In this document: piece after piece, positions 20,946-31,512 of the stretch
Numbering within the stretch: position 1 is the first letter of the stretch
How the letters are laid out: each line of letters starts with the position of its first letter
Assembly: GCA_944990035.1 (NCBI GenBank)
Contig: CALYLX010000127.1
Location: forward strand, 1,215,573 to 1,279,572
Source of the DNA: Clitopilus passeckerianus
Taxonomy: Eukaryota > Basidiomycota > Agaricomycetes > Agaricales > Entolomataceae
Direction of reading: 5' to 3'
DNA: 64,000 bases
Made by a program: the position numbers and the translations under genes
The notes under the pieces: model-generated
Database searches by the model: none
What the model was told of the DNA's origin: nothing
Seen by the model: only the letters and a program-made list of their open reading frames with translations

Positions 20946-22440
20946 ATGAGGAGACTCTGACTCTCAACTAGATCACAGATACTGTCTTCCCGGACGATAA
21001 GCTCCCTGTTCCCTATGACGTGGGGCTGATCCGCAATAGTGATGTATGGGTTCAGGGGAAGGAGGTCTTTTGTGAGGCTCTAGAAGATATGAAGGAGGAA
21101 GGTGTAGTTCACTGGCTCAACTGAGTTAGCGAAGCCATTGGTGTTGCCCATGGCATCGTCGTCCCCAACTCCTCTCCACGAGAAGTGCACGCTCAACATA
21201 AAAACCGGTCCTTTGATGCATATTCACACACTGTCAGCCCCTCTGATGCAACGAACTACAACAAACCAGATGCCACCCTCATCAACACGGCCTTCAAGGC
21301 CTCCATCTCCATTGAGACCCGCCTCCAGTGGGCTCATGTCCACGCTGTTGTCGAGGTCAGCGAAACTCAAATGAAGTCCACCATCCTCAAAACGCGGATT
21401 AGGAAAGCTGAAGCAATGTTTGAAACACAGCTATTCCAGCGCTTTGTATGCAGCTTAGGCATCATAGGGTCTCTACAGCAGCCCAGATTCTTCTATGCTC
21501 TCATAGACAGAACCGGTACCACCCACTCTTATTCAGCTCAAATGTTGGGCCGCATTCTTTTTGCTTTGTTGTTCGCATCTGAGGAAACTATTGGCTGTGA
21601 CCCGACCATGATTCTTGACCCACTCACCCATGAGGTCATGGAATCCCAGGTCGAGGACAGCACTCGTAGGCCCGACAATATCCAACACAACACCTTCGAG
21701 GTTGTAAGGGACATCCACCGGCCTACCAGTATGGATGGTCATGGAACCTGAGTTTTCATCGTGTGGAGTAAATCCGACAGGAATTACTATGTACTGAAAG
21801 ACTCCTGGATGCTCGCTTCCCATCAGGTATCGGAGATTGACCAACTCAATCACATTTGCACCACACTGGATAACCATCCTGATGATAAGAAGAAGTTCAA
21901 GTATATCAGCCCCCAGTTCTACATGGGTCAGGAGTTCAACAATAGAATTAATTTACGTCAAGGCTACACTCCCAATCAACCCCCTCTACGGCGACACAGA
22001 CAGATCATCAGTGGCTCCATCGGAGATCCTATCACCTCCTTCCGTTCAAGAGCGGAGTTCATCAAGGTCATGCTGAATATTGTCAAGTGTGAGTATTTCC
22101 CGCATCAATGGTTCTACTAGGACTAAGGCTCACCGGTGTTACCAGATGTTGAGTGGCTTGTTGACAAATGTGATATTGTTCATGGAGACATCTCCATAAA
22201 TAATATTGTCATCAATCGTGTCATGCCTCCACCTTCACCTAACGATGTACCAGCACCTCAAGAGGGGATTGTTCAAACCTTCCTGGTTTTCAGTTTGGCT
22301 ATTGACTTTGACTACTCCCGCCGCAGAAATGATATTTTTCCATACACTTCCATAAGTTATGTACATGTGTATATCTTACACTGAGCTGACATCGTCAAAG
22401 AGTACACCTCCATACATGGCTATGCACACATTGTTCTGCA
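20946..22440 (+). pseudogene. FunK1-type fungal protein kinase (broken)
   Basis: FunK1 kinases are an expanded basidiomycete protein kinase family. Recognisable blocks in order are FPDDKLPVPYDVGLI, the segment ETRLQWAHVHAVVEV, FETQLFQRFVCSLGI, FASEETIGCDPTMILD, an FIVWSKSDRNYYVLKDSW strand pair, and the catalytic loop VHGDISINNIVINRV (Asp within HGDISINN, where typical kinases have HRD..N), followed by AIDFDYSRR in the place of the DFG/DFD motif. Stops interrupt the frame at about 20972, 21122, 21750 and 22119, and introns are partly retained. The kinase cannot be made as one chain. Its C-lobe ends close to the NUMT at about 22495. Confidence 0.75.
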
Positions 22441-22494
22441 CTGGTGCTGGCCAAGGATTCAAGCACCCTCCCGGCCTTGATCTCAAATCCACCT

Positions 22495-22835
22495 TCTAAA
22501 CATAAAAAGGAATTTAAACTTAACCGTTCTGGTAAATTAAATCCAATGTATGGTAAAACTTTTTCAACTGAATTTTTAAATATGCAAAGTTGTAATAAAG
22601 CTGGTATTAATAATCCACAGTATGGAGTAAAAAAAAATCAAGTAATACCTTAGCTAAAATAACTAAGTTGGTGTATGTTTATGATTTTTCCACTAAAATT
22701 TAAATAGGTCGATATTCAATAGTACAGTGTCCAAAAAAAATTAAAATGGGTAAAGATACTCTAGCTAAATATTTGAAAAACAGTTTACCATTTAAAAATA
22801 AAAAAAATTCACATTTAAAATTACATTAAATTTTA
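22495..22835 (+). pseudogene. NUMT: mitochondrial GIY-YIG homing endonuclease fragment
   Basis: A stretch of very high A+T content reads KHKKEFKLNRSGKLNPMYGK and later NKAGINNPQYGVKK, two NUMOD3-type motifs. After stops and a +1 shift it continues LAKITKLVYVYDFSTK, IGRYSIVQCPKKIKMGKDT and LAKYLKNSLPFKNK. This succession is the conserved C-terminal DNA-binding region of GIY-YIG endonucleases encoded in group I introns of fungal mitochondrial genomes. The catalytic GIY-YIG domain itself is not present. Base composition and codon use are unlike anything else in the window, so this is a nuclear insertion of mitochondrial DNA. Exact ends are uncertain by about 30 bp. Confidence 0.85.
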
Positions 22836-22889
22836 ATGCCTCTATAGTTACCCTTAAAGTTTGTGCTAGAAAATTGGGTGAATTGCAAG

Positions 22890-23070
22890 AAAGTTTAGTT
22901 CAAGATCACCATCCTAGACGATCTCAAAGAAGCCTGGGAAAATAATTGGAAGGCCTTCGTGCAGATCCTGAAAATTAACTTCAGATCTATCAACCCATTG
23001 GAGATGCGGAGGAAGAACTCGATAACCTCAAGATGAAGGACAGTAATTTGCAGCGAAGTTTATTTCAATA
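22890..23070 (+). pseudogene. Gypsy-type gag fragment
   Basis: Plus-strand frames, with one shift, read DDLKEAWENNWKAFVQILKI, NFRSI and IGDAEEELDNLKMKDSN. This resembles the capsid region of fungal Ty3/Gypsy gag, where a glycine-aspartate-alanine run precedes EEELxxLxMKD. Only about 60 codons survive. It sits between the NUMT and the first LINE fragment. Confidence 0.5.
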
Positions 23071-23142
23071 TAGCTATTAATATATTAGTTTTGGAATAAA
23101 AATGCTCAACAACTAACAAGTGAGTAGTATTAACAACAGGGG

Positions 23143-23178
23143 CGTAGGGCTTTAAAATAAAAAAAAATAAAAAAAAAA
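23143..23178 (+). repeat. LINE family 1, last bases plus poly(A)-like tail
   Basis: The sequence GGGGCGTAGGGCTTT followed by an A-rich tract is the extreme 3' end of the LINE family 1 (compare 42869-42906). Only about 15 bp of element remain, directly abutting a minus-strand ORF1 fragment. It is either an extremely 5'-truncated insertion or a tail left by rearrangement. Confidence 0.6.
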
Positions 23179-23835
23179 GACTCAAAGCGGAGGTTGAGGC
23201 GTTCTACAGCCTGTTCAGGTGAGATAGGAAGAGGGACAGGAACAGCACTATTCCCATCACCTCTGGTGGCGAATACAAAGCGCTGCTTGCACGAGGGACC
23301 ACGCATAGTAGATTTGAGCTTCTGCTTCTTCTTTGAGGGAGATGGAGCGGAAGGAGGGGGAGAGGACACTACTCTATGCTTATTAGCGTTGGAGTTGTCC
23401 TTGAGATGCTCTACCTCATCTCAGGACAGCCCAGCAAGGTGACGCACAAGTTCTGCAAGTTCTGTGCACTGTGCAGCACTCATGCCAGCTGATACCTCTG
23501 TAAAAGAGTGAGAGGTGGTGTTTGCAGTCTTCTTAGAGGCCTGCGATGCAACAGCAGCGTAGGATGCCTGTGGGGCATGCTGACGTGGTGTGAGAGGTGG
23601 CTGCTGCTGCTGTCTAGCAGGGGCAAGGTTTAGCACATGCACAGCATGCGTATTAGGTGTTGTGCACACAGCAGGCGCTTGCACAGGGGGCTGGGCAAAG
23701 CAGCGCTGGTACTGCATCCAGTTTCTGGAGTGTATCCGCTGTGGTTGAACTGGGGCAGGTGTCGAACCTGGGGCAGGTCCAGGGACCGAAGGCCGAGGTT
23801 TCTGCGCAGGTTGGGACATGGACTCCTGACTCACT
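23179..23835 (-). pseudogene. LINE family 1 ORF1 fragment
   Basis: Minus-strand reading: MSQPAQKPRPSVPGPAPGST, then a Gln-rich segment, a region equivalent to FAEVTAGMTAQHCAELAELA, SPSKKKQKLKSTMRGPS and PLPISPEQAVERLNLRFE. These match the middle of the ORF1 protein at 58450-60672. Frameshifts and a stop are present. It is cut at 23835, where an RT segment of the opposite orientation begins. Confidence 0.8.
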
Positions 23836-24205
23836 CAAGGCTGCTAGGTGGATAACTGGTGCCTTCCGCACATTGCCAGAAGGGGGGACTGAGTCTATTG
23901 CTGGTCTTTCTCCTATTCATCTGCACATCAGAAAGCTGGTTGAACGTGGCCAGGCGCGTATTGGCACCCTGAATGGCAACCACCCTATGCTGTCACTTAT
24001 TAGTGACAAGCACCAGCGGTATGAAGGAACAATGTGTCTTCCTTCATCTCTCTCCAACTTGTCACGGCGTGCACGTGGCAACTTGCTCTCTATAGTTTTG
24101 GACTCTGATGCGCACGCTGTGCACATCTCTGAGCCTCTCAATCCAGTCCATGCAGGAGCAGTCCACGAGAGGACACATCCTCCACTAGTGCACGCACTTC
24201 CAACG
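23836..24205 (+). pseudogene. LINE family 1 RT C-terminal fragment, plus strand
   Basis: Reads KAARWITGAFRTLPEGGTES, IAGLSPIHLHIRKLVERGQA and GTMCLPSSLSNLSRRARGNL, corresponding to the thumb/connection between RT and RNase H in ORF2 (compare 56920-57190). It lies head to head with a minus-strand copy of the same region immediately to the right, so the two form a fold-back pair. Confidence 0.85.
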
Positions 24206-25130
24206 ATGGCCTAACCAGCGCTTGCGCTGAGAGCTATCTGTAGAGTGCAAATTGCCACGTGCATGCCACGACAAGTTGGAGAGAGAGGAAGGAAGACACA
24301 TTGTCCCCTCATACCGCTGGTGCTTGTCACTAATAAGTGGCAGCGTAGGGTGGTTGCCAATCAGGGAGCCAATATGTGCCTCGCTACGTTCAACCAGTTT
24401 CCTGATGTGCAAATGAATGGGAGGGAGGCCAGCAATAGACTTGGTCCTCCCTTCCAGCGATGTGCAAAAGGGGCCAGTTATCCACCTGGCAGCCTTGTGC
24501 TGCATAGTGCGCAAGTGCGACATAGCAGTCTTACACCTAGCACCTTTGTAGAACCAGTGGCCCACACCAACGTAGCGACCAGGAGGATGCATGCACGGTA
24601 GAGCAGCCGCTTCTGCATGGGGGTGATACCCCTTGAAGAGTTACCAAGCACGATCATTGCCTTGACAGTGGTCAGAGCCTTGGTGGAGTAGTACTTGACA
24701 TAGTGACTAAAAGATAGTGACCAGTCAAAGTAGAACCCCAAGTAGCGCCAAACACTCTTGGGTTGAAGTGGTGAGTTGCCAGTGTGAGGAGCAAAGCCCA
24801 AGTCAATGGCAGAATTGACATCATTGTGCTTGCGAGAGAAATGTAAAGTCTCTGTCTTATCATGTTCCAAGACAAGGCCAAGTGCAGTAACAAGCTCTGT
24901 GATGACAGCATACACTAGTTGGAGTAGAGTGACATTCTCCCTAAAGGATGGCAACTAGACAATGAGTGAACTATCATCTACATACGACATAAGTGTTGTA
25001 ACAGCAGGAGGAATCCTGCACTCAAAGAGTCTCATCACCAGCACCAAATATAGCACAGAGAGGTGAGGAGATAGAGCAGATCCCCGGCCAATGCCAACAT
25101 CTGCAAAGTACAGTGATCCAGCATTCCTTT
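24206..25130 (-). pseudogene. LINE family 1 RT fragment, minus strand
   Basis: Minus-strand frames run from a GRGSALSP block and the RT catalytic LMSYVDDSSLIV near 24980, through ALGLVLEHDKTETLHFS and SVWRYLGFYFDWSLS, to ITPMQKRLLYRAC, then the region shared with 23836-24205 (AARWITGPFCTSLEGRTKSI). An in-frame TAG follows YVDDSSLIV. The left half is an inverted duplicate of the adjacent plus-strand fragment. Inactive. Confidence 0.85.
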
Positions 25131-25347
25131 ATACACCATTTTGAGATTGGCATCTGGGGTACCCATCCCATCACTTCTGGACCCATTATTGTTACTATTT
25201 ATAGTATATAGCATATTTTACTTAGTATATACAATCATGAACAAAGATACATTGAAACAAATTGAGAAAATTGTGTTTTGTCCAAAGGGGGTAGAAATGA
25301 TGGAAACCACTCGTTTATACAGACCCTGATCAGCTGCATGTTGTCAC

Positions 25348-27661
25348 TTAGTCACTATCCCTGTCTGACTCTCCACTCTCCTCATCGTCACTCTCTTCGT
25401 CTTCATCCTTGCTGACAGCAAAATCGGCCTTTCTAGGCTTCAGATTTGCCTTTGGTAAGGCAAGTCTCTTTGGTTTGAGCCATTCCAGCTTCTTTTTCTC
25501 TGCCTTCACGCGATCTCACTCCGCCTCCCAAGCAGCAAGTCATCAGATAAAAATAACATGGCTTTTTTTAATCTTAGCTAACTTATTTGTGGCTTGGAGT
25601 GTCTTAATTAGGTGTAAGATACAAATAAGTTAGTTAAGACCTAGTCAAGACAGAACAAGTTATGTTAGATTTTTCTGATGGCCAACATCCTTTTGATACA
25701 CCTTATTAATCTCATCACACTTCCGTTTCCTCTCTACCTCTCCTTCATCCCACCGTGTTCTCACTTTCTTGTACTTCTTGTCTATCTTGTTGTTTATTTT
25801 CCTCTGGCACTCTGCCTCCCTCATCTCCTCCTGGTGCTCAGCATAGAGCTCTGTCATTGCATCACTGGTAAACATCCTCCCCTTCCTATTTGCCTTCTTC
25901 ACCTTCAATGCTGCCAGCCGCTTCTTCTTCCTCTTCCTCTTCTCCTCTAAATATGCAAGCTGACCACAAACCTTTCCACAGTAGATATTCTGCATGACAA
26001 TAGCAGCCTGCTGCCCATGCAGCTTTCTTTTATGGCCAACCTCACGCATCTCAGCCGCCCGCAAGGCTTGCTGGAGTTCCCGTTTGTGTTCAGTTATCGG
26101 CTCAAAAGTTAGAAGATCATCATGCCGCTTTACTGGAGAGATAGGGCCAGGTTTAAGGGAGGGAGGTTCCATGAGGGATGTAAGGGGTTGGATGCCAAAG
26201 ATCGAATGGCTGGACTGCTTCAAGAGCTGATCAAGGGTTGAGATCACGTCATTCGGTATGTTTTCCACTTCTCTACCTGTGGTCCTAGCTGATGCTTCCT
26301 GCTCTATTGTCTCCTGCTCTTGCCTTCGCCACTTTTCAACCAAATTCCATGCTACCGTCATCTGACGGACCGGAGTCAACGGGGTGAAGAGGGTTGGGGC
26401 CTGGGTGGATGTTTGGTGGGTAAGTGCCATCATCTCCTCCGTGATAATGCTGCGATCAAGTGGATAAATTCCAGTCTTTCAAAATGTGGCCTTGAAATTC
26501 TTGGGTGTGACGGCCTCTCGGTGAGCTCTTGCATATACTGCGAGAAAGTTGGATTTGGTAACCTTACAGCCACTCTCCCTCTTTTCAGCACCTCGGGCTT
26601 TCTGCCAAGCCTTCTATAGAGGACTGAAGATAACGAGATCCAAACCCTAATAAATGTAGGTAGCATGGGATGGGTAGCAGAGGATATGTATGTTATTGGC
26701 CCTTGCGTAAAGTAGGAACGCTATAGTGTAGTGAGAATTGTGACCATCAACGAAGAGGACTTGACAACAGCCATTGGCTTTGTCACGAGTCTTCTTATCA
26801 AAGTCCTTGATCCATTCCTGGCCAATCTCACCATTAGTCCACCTTTTTTTTGAGTGACCTAGTCTACCATTGTAGGTTAGTAAGCTGAAAAACATGTAAA
26901 TTGAATACATACAAGGCCTTGAGTGGGTTCTTCTGGTTCCAACTAGGAAAAAACCCCTTGCCCTTAAAGATCACAGCCGGGGGTATGTCAGAGCCATCAG
27001 TACAGATTGAGACAATAACGATGATATTCTCTCAATTACTATTGCGTTTCTGATGCTGGATGGGCTTCCCCTGCTTCGCGAAGACACGCTCCTTTGCTGC
27101 TAAGATGGTGTGTACACCCGTCTTGTCAGCTGCCCACAAGCACTCTAGAGGTGTGTCTTTGATCTTCGAATCTTCGAGAAGATCAAGCCATTCTTTGTTC
27201 GTGGTCAGATTAACTGCTTGAGCTCGTGCACCATTGAGAGATGCTGACCACATGGGTTTGAGCCTGGTGGAGTGGCGTTGAGCAAAGTGGTGAGTCCAGT
27301 TTTTTCCAACACCGCTCTCAGGGAATGCAGCTCCAAGACGACCTTGCATGATCAGGTCAACATGTTCTTTTAATCGGCGATGGCTGAGGGGAAACCCTTG
27401 AGCAGAGGCCTCCTCTGCTGCCAACACGACTATTTCCTCCTCCTCTAGTGTGAGCCAGCGCTTCTCAGTGTTGAATTCCTGGATCAATCGACGGCCGTCA
27501 GTGTAATTGATGACGGTGCAGTGGTTAAAGTGAATGTGCTGCCCGGTTTTGTGCTTGTATTTGAGCTTGACCTTCTTGCAGATCCTACGAGCACCTTTCC
27601 TATCCTTGAAGAAGGGTTTTTCAAGCTCTTTGCAATACCGCTCCATGGCAATTTTCATCAA
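25348..27661 (-). pseudogene. Pogo-like (Tc1/mariner, DDE_1) transposase
   Basis: Minus-strand coding from about 27661. The N-terminal part carries a CENP-B/Tc5-type helix-turn-helix (RWLTLEEEEIVVLAAEEAS; GKNWTHHFAQRHSTRLKPMW). The DDE_1 core contains LWAADKTGVHTI (first Asp), VSICTDGSDIPPAVIFKGKG, then VLFVDGHNSHYTIAFL (second Asp), YPSHATYIYQGLDLVIFSPL (third acidic position), and GIYPLDRSIITEEMM. A long basic, coiled tail follows (KRKRKKKRLAALKVKKANRK) and an acidic end at 25348. It has a TGA after AFKATF near 26480, frameshifts near 26880 and 26650, a TGA in the tail, and a family 3 MITE in the tail (25541-25680). Nearly full length but inactive; TIRs were not identified. Confidence 0.85.
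25541..25680 (+). mobile_element. MITE, CATCAG family 3, copy 2 (140 bp)
   Basis: Same element as 19271-19409 (CATCAGATAAAAATAACATG to GATTTTTCTGATG). It is inserted in the tail of the pogo-like transposase, between the segments reading YQKDVG and LAAWEAE. Confidence 0.9.
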
Positions 27662-27901
27662 TGCTGCCTTTTGCTGAGCAACAGCAGCAATCTGGGCAGT
27701 TTGAGACTGAGCTCACCCAACCGTGATTGCACGCAGAAAATTGGGGGAAATTTGCTATTATTCAGCTAATATAACATGCTTGGTAGTCTACAGAACATGT
27801 GGTAAAGACGTGCTATGCCATGTCAATCGAGTAGAGACAGTCCTGCAGCCGGCACGAGGAGGAGTGACATCAGTGATCTGAGACCATACATGCGCAGAAA
27901 G

Positions 27902-27918
27902 CATCAGAAAAAAATAAC
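27902..27918 (+). repeat. MITE family 3 end fragment fused to an LTR-like repeat
   Basis: Only the first 17 bp of the family 3 MITE (CATCAGAAAAAAATAAC) remain. The next base is already inside the LTR-like repeat C, so a deletion joined a MITE terminus to the interior of that repeat. Confidence 0.7.
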
Positions 27919-28488
27919 ACCTCGTCATCATCAAGTTACTCTTTGTCACTGTCACAGGTGACTTCATCATCAATTACCCTTCCGTCGTCACTCAACTCTT
28001 CCTTGACATCACCCATCAATCCTTGATCACTATCCTATCAATTCTTGGCACTGTCCATCAATAGTTGATCATCACCTAACGTACCTTCGACATCATCATA
28101 CTATAGCTCATCACTATCTCAGTACCACTTCACGACACTTTACCTAGTACCCCTGCCCATATCATATATGTATACTATACTACTGTTAGGTTACATGTCA
28201 ACCTACTATAGTACCTTCACTTCTTTATTAGACTTGTATAGTCTATCTTCACACACACCCAATACATTTAAACTCTAAGTTTATATTACAAACACCACCA
28301 CTCATACAAGTAGTCAACTTGTAACCAGGTTTACTCTAAACCTAACCTTTGCCAACAAAACCCTTCGCAACCCTTAGTGACTAGTTCACTTACCTTTCAC
28401 CTATAGTTTGGAAAACGAACCAACCAGAGAATGTCCATTCTACAACACAAGTTCCAACCTATCTGGGCAATTAACAAATTGCGCGACA
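27919..28488 (+). repeat. LTR-like direct repeat C, copy 1 (5' truncated)
   Basis: About 570 bp that repeat at 30946-31512 in the same orientation with roughly 95 percent identity by eye. Both copies end AACAAATTGCGCGACA and then diverge at the same base. Immediately after this copy TGGGGGCTC (28490-28498) resembles the start of a tRNA primer binding site, as expected for a 5' LTR. The copy lacks the first 720 bp present in copy 2, removed at the junction with the MITE remnant. Confidence 0.65.
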
Positions 28489-28498
28489 CTGGGGGCTC

Positions 28499-29480
28499 AC
28501 ATTTGAGCACTCCAAGCTGCGTGTGGAATCTGCTGCCTCTGGCATGGGCAGATTCCTGCTGCAGACAAACCAGGTCCCATCTCCAAGCGATGTGGAAATT
28601 GTTGCCAAATGGGTGGTTAAGGCATACCCAGAGGGTACCCCTGCCTTCCCATGTGAGATACCTCTGTCCAAGTCGTATCTCAAGTTTGTCAATGTGCCGC
28701 TCTTCACCACCAACCCTGATGGTGAAGAGATTTTTTTCTCAAGGATGTCAGCCTTGTGTCGCCTCCTAGGATTGTTCACAACTCTAGGATTGCCGACTCA
28801 TGCACTGTGTTTTTTGAAATCTGGGACACTCGCATGGGTGCCCAGCTTTGCAAAGTGGAGGGCAGGAATGTCCTTATCTTGGGTCGTGCATGCCAGATGC
28901 GTGCTGCAAAGGCAAATTCTGGCATGCCCCAGTGCCCCAAGTGCTGGAGGTGGGGACACATCATCTCCAACTGTCTCATCAAGGGTGATGTGTGCGCGCA
29001 CTGTGGTGGACCCCACAACACAGACAATCACTGAGCTCGAGCAGCTTGCTGCAAGGGCAATCCCAAGGCAAACCCGCCTGTTCCCTCTACACCTGAAGCG
29101 GATGAGTGTCCTCATAAGCCCAGGTGTTTGAATTGCAGCAGAAGCCACAGCTCTAATGACCCTATCTGCGCATTCTGGAAGCACCGGTTTGCTGTAGAGT
29201 GGATCTGCAACAAGTACCGCAGGCAGTCTGCTTCTGCTGACCCTGCTCCATTGTGGTCCCAGTCTGGGTCTGCTCCCTCTTTGCAGAATTAATGGGGACC
29301 ATTAGTGCACTGCGCATCTTCAGTCAGAACGTCAACAAGAACTATGACTGGACTTCTACCCTTCTTGAAACCAAGAAGGATACTGTGGATCTCCTCTTTG
29401 TGCAGGAGCCACCTTGGCGACTGATCCGGTGCACGGTCTCATTACGAAAGCGCAGAAAGGCAAATGCAGAGCAGTGGTGA
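28499..29480 (+). pseudogene. LINE family 2: ORF1 C-terminus and start of ORF2
   Basis: Frames read FEHSKLRVESAASGMGRFLL, VPSPSDVEIVAKWVVKAYPE, then SCTVFFEIWDTRMGAQLC followed by zinc knuckles CPKCWRWGHIISNC, CAHCGGPHNTDNH and CLNCSRSHSSNDPIC. About 30 codons later an endonuclease-type ORF2 starts, reading IFSQNVNKNYDWTSTLLETK and LLFVQEPPWRLIR, and breaks off near 29480. Layout equals that of LINE family 1 but the protein is clearly different, so this is a second family. Several frameshifts and a stop after the second knuckle show it is inactive. Confidence 0.8.
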
Positions 29481-29558
29481 GTCAATTCGTTTCTACTATG
29501 CCTTGTTACAAATGCTCAAATCCACTTCCAGAACCCTTATGCTCCCTTCCCAATGCCA

Positions 29559-29698
29559 CATCAGAAAAAAATAACATGGTTTTTTTTAATCTTAGCTAAC
29601 TTATTTGTGTCTTGGAGTGTCTTAATTAGGTGTAAGATACAAATAAGTTAGTTAAGACCTAGTCAAGACAGAACAAGTTATGTTAGATTTTTCTGATG
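29559..29698 (+). mobile_element. MITE, CATCAG family 3, copy 3 (140 bp), CA target duplication
   Basis: Same element as 19271-19409. Flanked by CA on both sides (29557-29558 and 29699-29700). Confidence 0.9.
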
Positions 29699-30223
29699 CA
29701 ACCACCCTTCTCGTGTCAATTGGAAAGTGCCAAAGCGCTTCTATACCGCCAGTGATACCTCTACTGATGAGGACCAGCCTGCGTCGCTACCACCATCTCA
29801 TGCCGCATCTATGACCTCCATAGCCTCAGCAGCCTCTACCCTGCTTCCACCTCAACTCAACCTCATCCCCTGCTAACTCACAATCCTCCACCAACTGGTG
29901 ATCTCTCAGAACGCAAGAAATTTGAGATCAGATACGAAGTCGCGTGGAAGTCTAATCAAGAAGTGCTAGGTCGGTTTCTTCTCAACATCCTCTTGTGCAA
30001 CACTGACACAGACTCAATACACCAGACATGCAGATGAAGATGTGGGGCTCTGCTGTATACAAGCATTTCCGCATGCCGCCGGACATCCAGGAGAAGGATG
30101 GTGCCGTCAAATATATTTTTGTCTGTCTGCTATGAGTCCACCTACTTGACTCATCATTTTCTTCAACAACTAATACTGCCTTTTCCACTTTCTCAGTCAC
30201 CCTAGCGCGGCAGTCACTCACGC
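29699..30223 (+). other. Unidentified coding remnant
   Basis: Short plus-strand frames such as NHPSRVNWKVPKRFYTASD followed by a Ser/Ala-rich run and KKFEIRYEVAWKSNQEVLG suggest a decayed gene continuing from CYKCSNPLPEP before the MITE. I cannot assign it to a family. If repeats C are LTRs, this would be retroelement interior. Confidence 0.3.
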
Positions 30224-31512
30224 TGTCGTACTGAATCTTGGTTTCAGTACTTCTATGCCTAAAAGTACCTTCCTAATGGCCAAGTCCATACTTCTCATTT
30301 TACGCTACATTACATACGACTAGGTCACTATCAACCAACCTACCTCATACTACTCTTTTCCCCTATATCTCTATGATTCTCACGACTCTTACGATTATGC
30401 ACCTATGCTTACTTTTCTCCTACTTGCTTATCTGTTTACGCTTACCTATATGCCTTCATTTAGTAATACACTCTTACCATACTTAGTAATTAGTTTAGTC
30501 ATTGTTTATTTGTTTAGTTATATTTGCCTATCTTATATAATCGGACTTATTCCAGTCTATATAACTTGAAGGCAATCTTTACCTAGTTTGGTAATAGACT
30601 TCTTTCTTACTTCCCCTTTTGCTCTTACCATCATCATCATGCTTCCTTAATTGGAGTCCACTGCCATATTTGGCTTTATCATCACTTCCGACCACATCTA
30701 TGTTACTTCTTAGAGCCGTGTCATGCTCTACCTTCTTTGTCATTGTCAATCAAGGCTTTGTCATTGCCTAATCACGCTTCGTTACTATCCGAGTGACTCT
30801 TGTCATCGTTGTATTACTCTTCATCGCTACTCCTGTGATATTTGTCACTGTCACACTACTCTTCATCACTACCGAAGTGATCTCCATCGTTACTCAACTA
30901 CTTCATCATTACTGAAGTACCTCTCGTCACTGTCAAATCACCCCTCATCATCATCAAGTTACTCTTTGTCACTGTCACATGTGACTTCATCATCAATTAC
31001 CCTTCCACCATCACTCAACTCTTCCTCAACATCACCCAACAATCCTTGATCACTATCCCATTAATTCTTGGCACTGTCCATCAATAATTGATCATCACCT
31101 AACGTATCTTTGACATCATCGTACTATAGCTCATCGCTATCTCAGTACCACTTCACAACACTTTACCTACCCCTGCCCATATCATATATGTATACTATAC
31201 TACTGTTAGGTTACATGTCAACCTACCTACTATAGTACCTTCACCTCTACCTTAGACTTGTATAGTCTATCTTCACACACACCCAATACATATAAACCCT
31301 AAGTTTATATTACAAACACCACCACTCATACAAGTAGTCAACTTGTAACCAAGTTTACTCTAAACCTAACCTTTGCCAACAAAACCCTTCACAACCCTTA
31401 GTGACTAGTTCACTTACCTTTCACCTATAGTTTGGAAAATGAACCAACCAGAGAACATTTGTTCTACAACACAAGTTCTGACCTATCTGGGCAATTAACA
31501 AATTGCGCGACA
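30224..31512 (+). repeat. LTR-like direct repeat C, copy 2 (1289 bp)
   Basis: Begins TGTCGTACTG and ends GCGCGACA, so TGTCG/CGACA form matched inverted termini as in LTRs. The last 567 bp match copy 1 (27919-28488). The interior has a degenerate run of TCATCAC/TCACTGTCA-type units from about 30740 to 31080. No purine tract precedes it and no 5-bp duplication could be shown: left CACGC, right GCGCT. The assignment as an LTR rests on the termini and the paired copy. Confidence 0.6.

Noticed and set aside
30740..31080. Run of TCATC/TCACTGTCA units considered as a CRISPR array or a microsatellite
   Set aside because: Units are degenerate and irregular, without constant repeats or unique spacers, and lie within the LTR-like repeat C.
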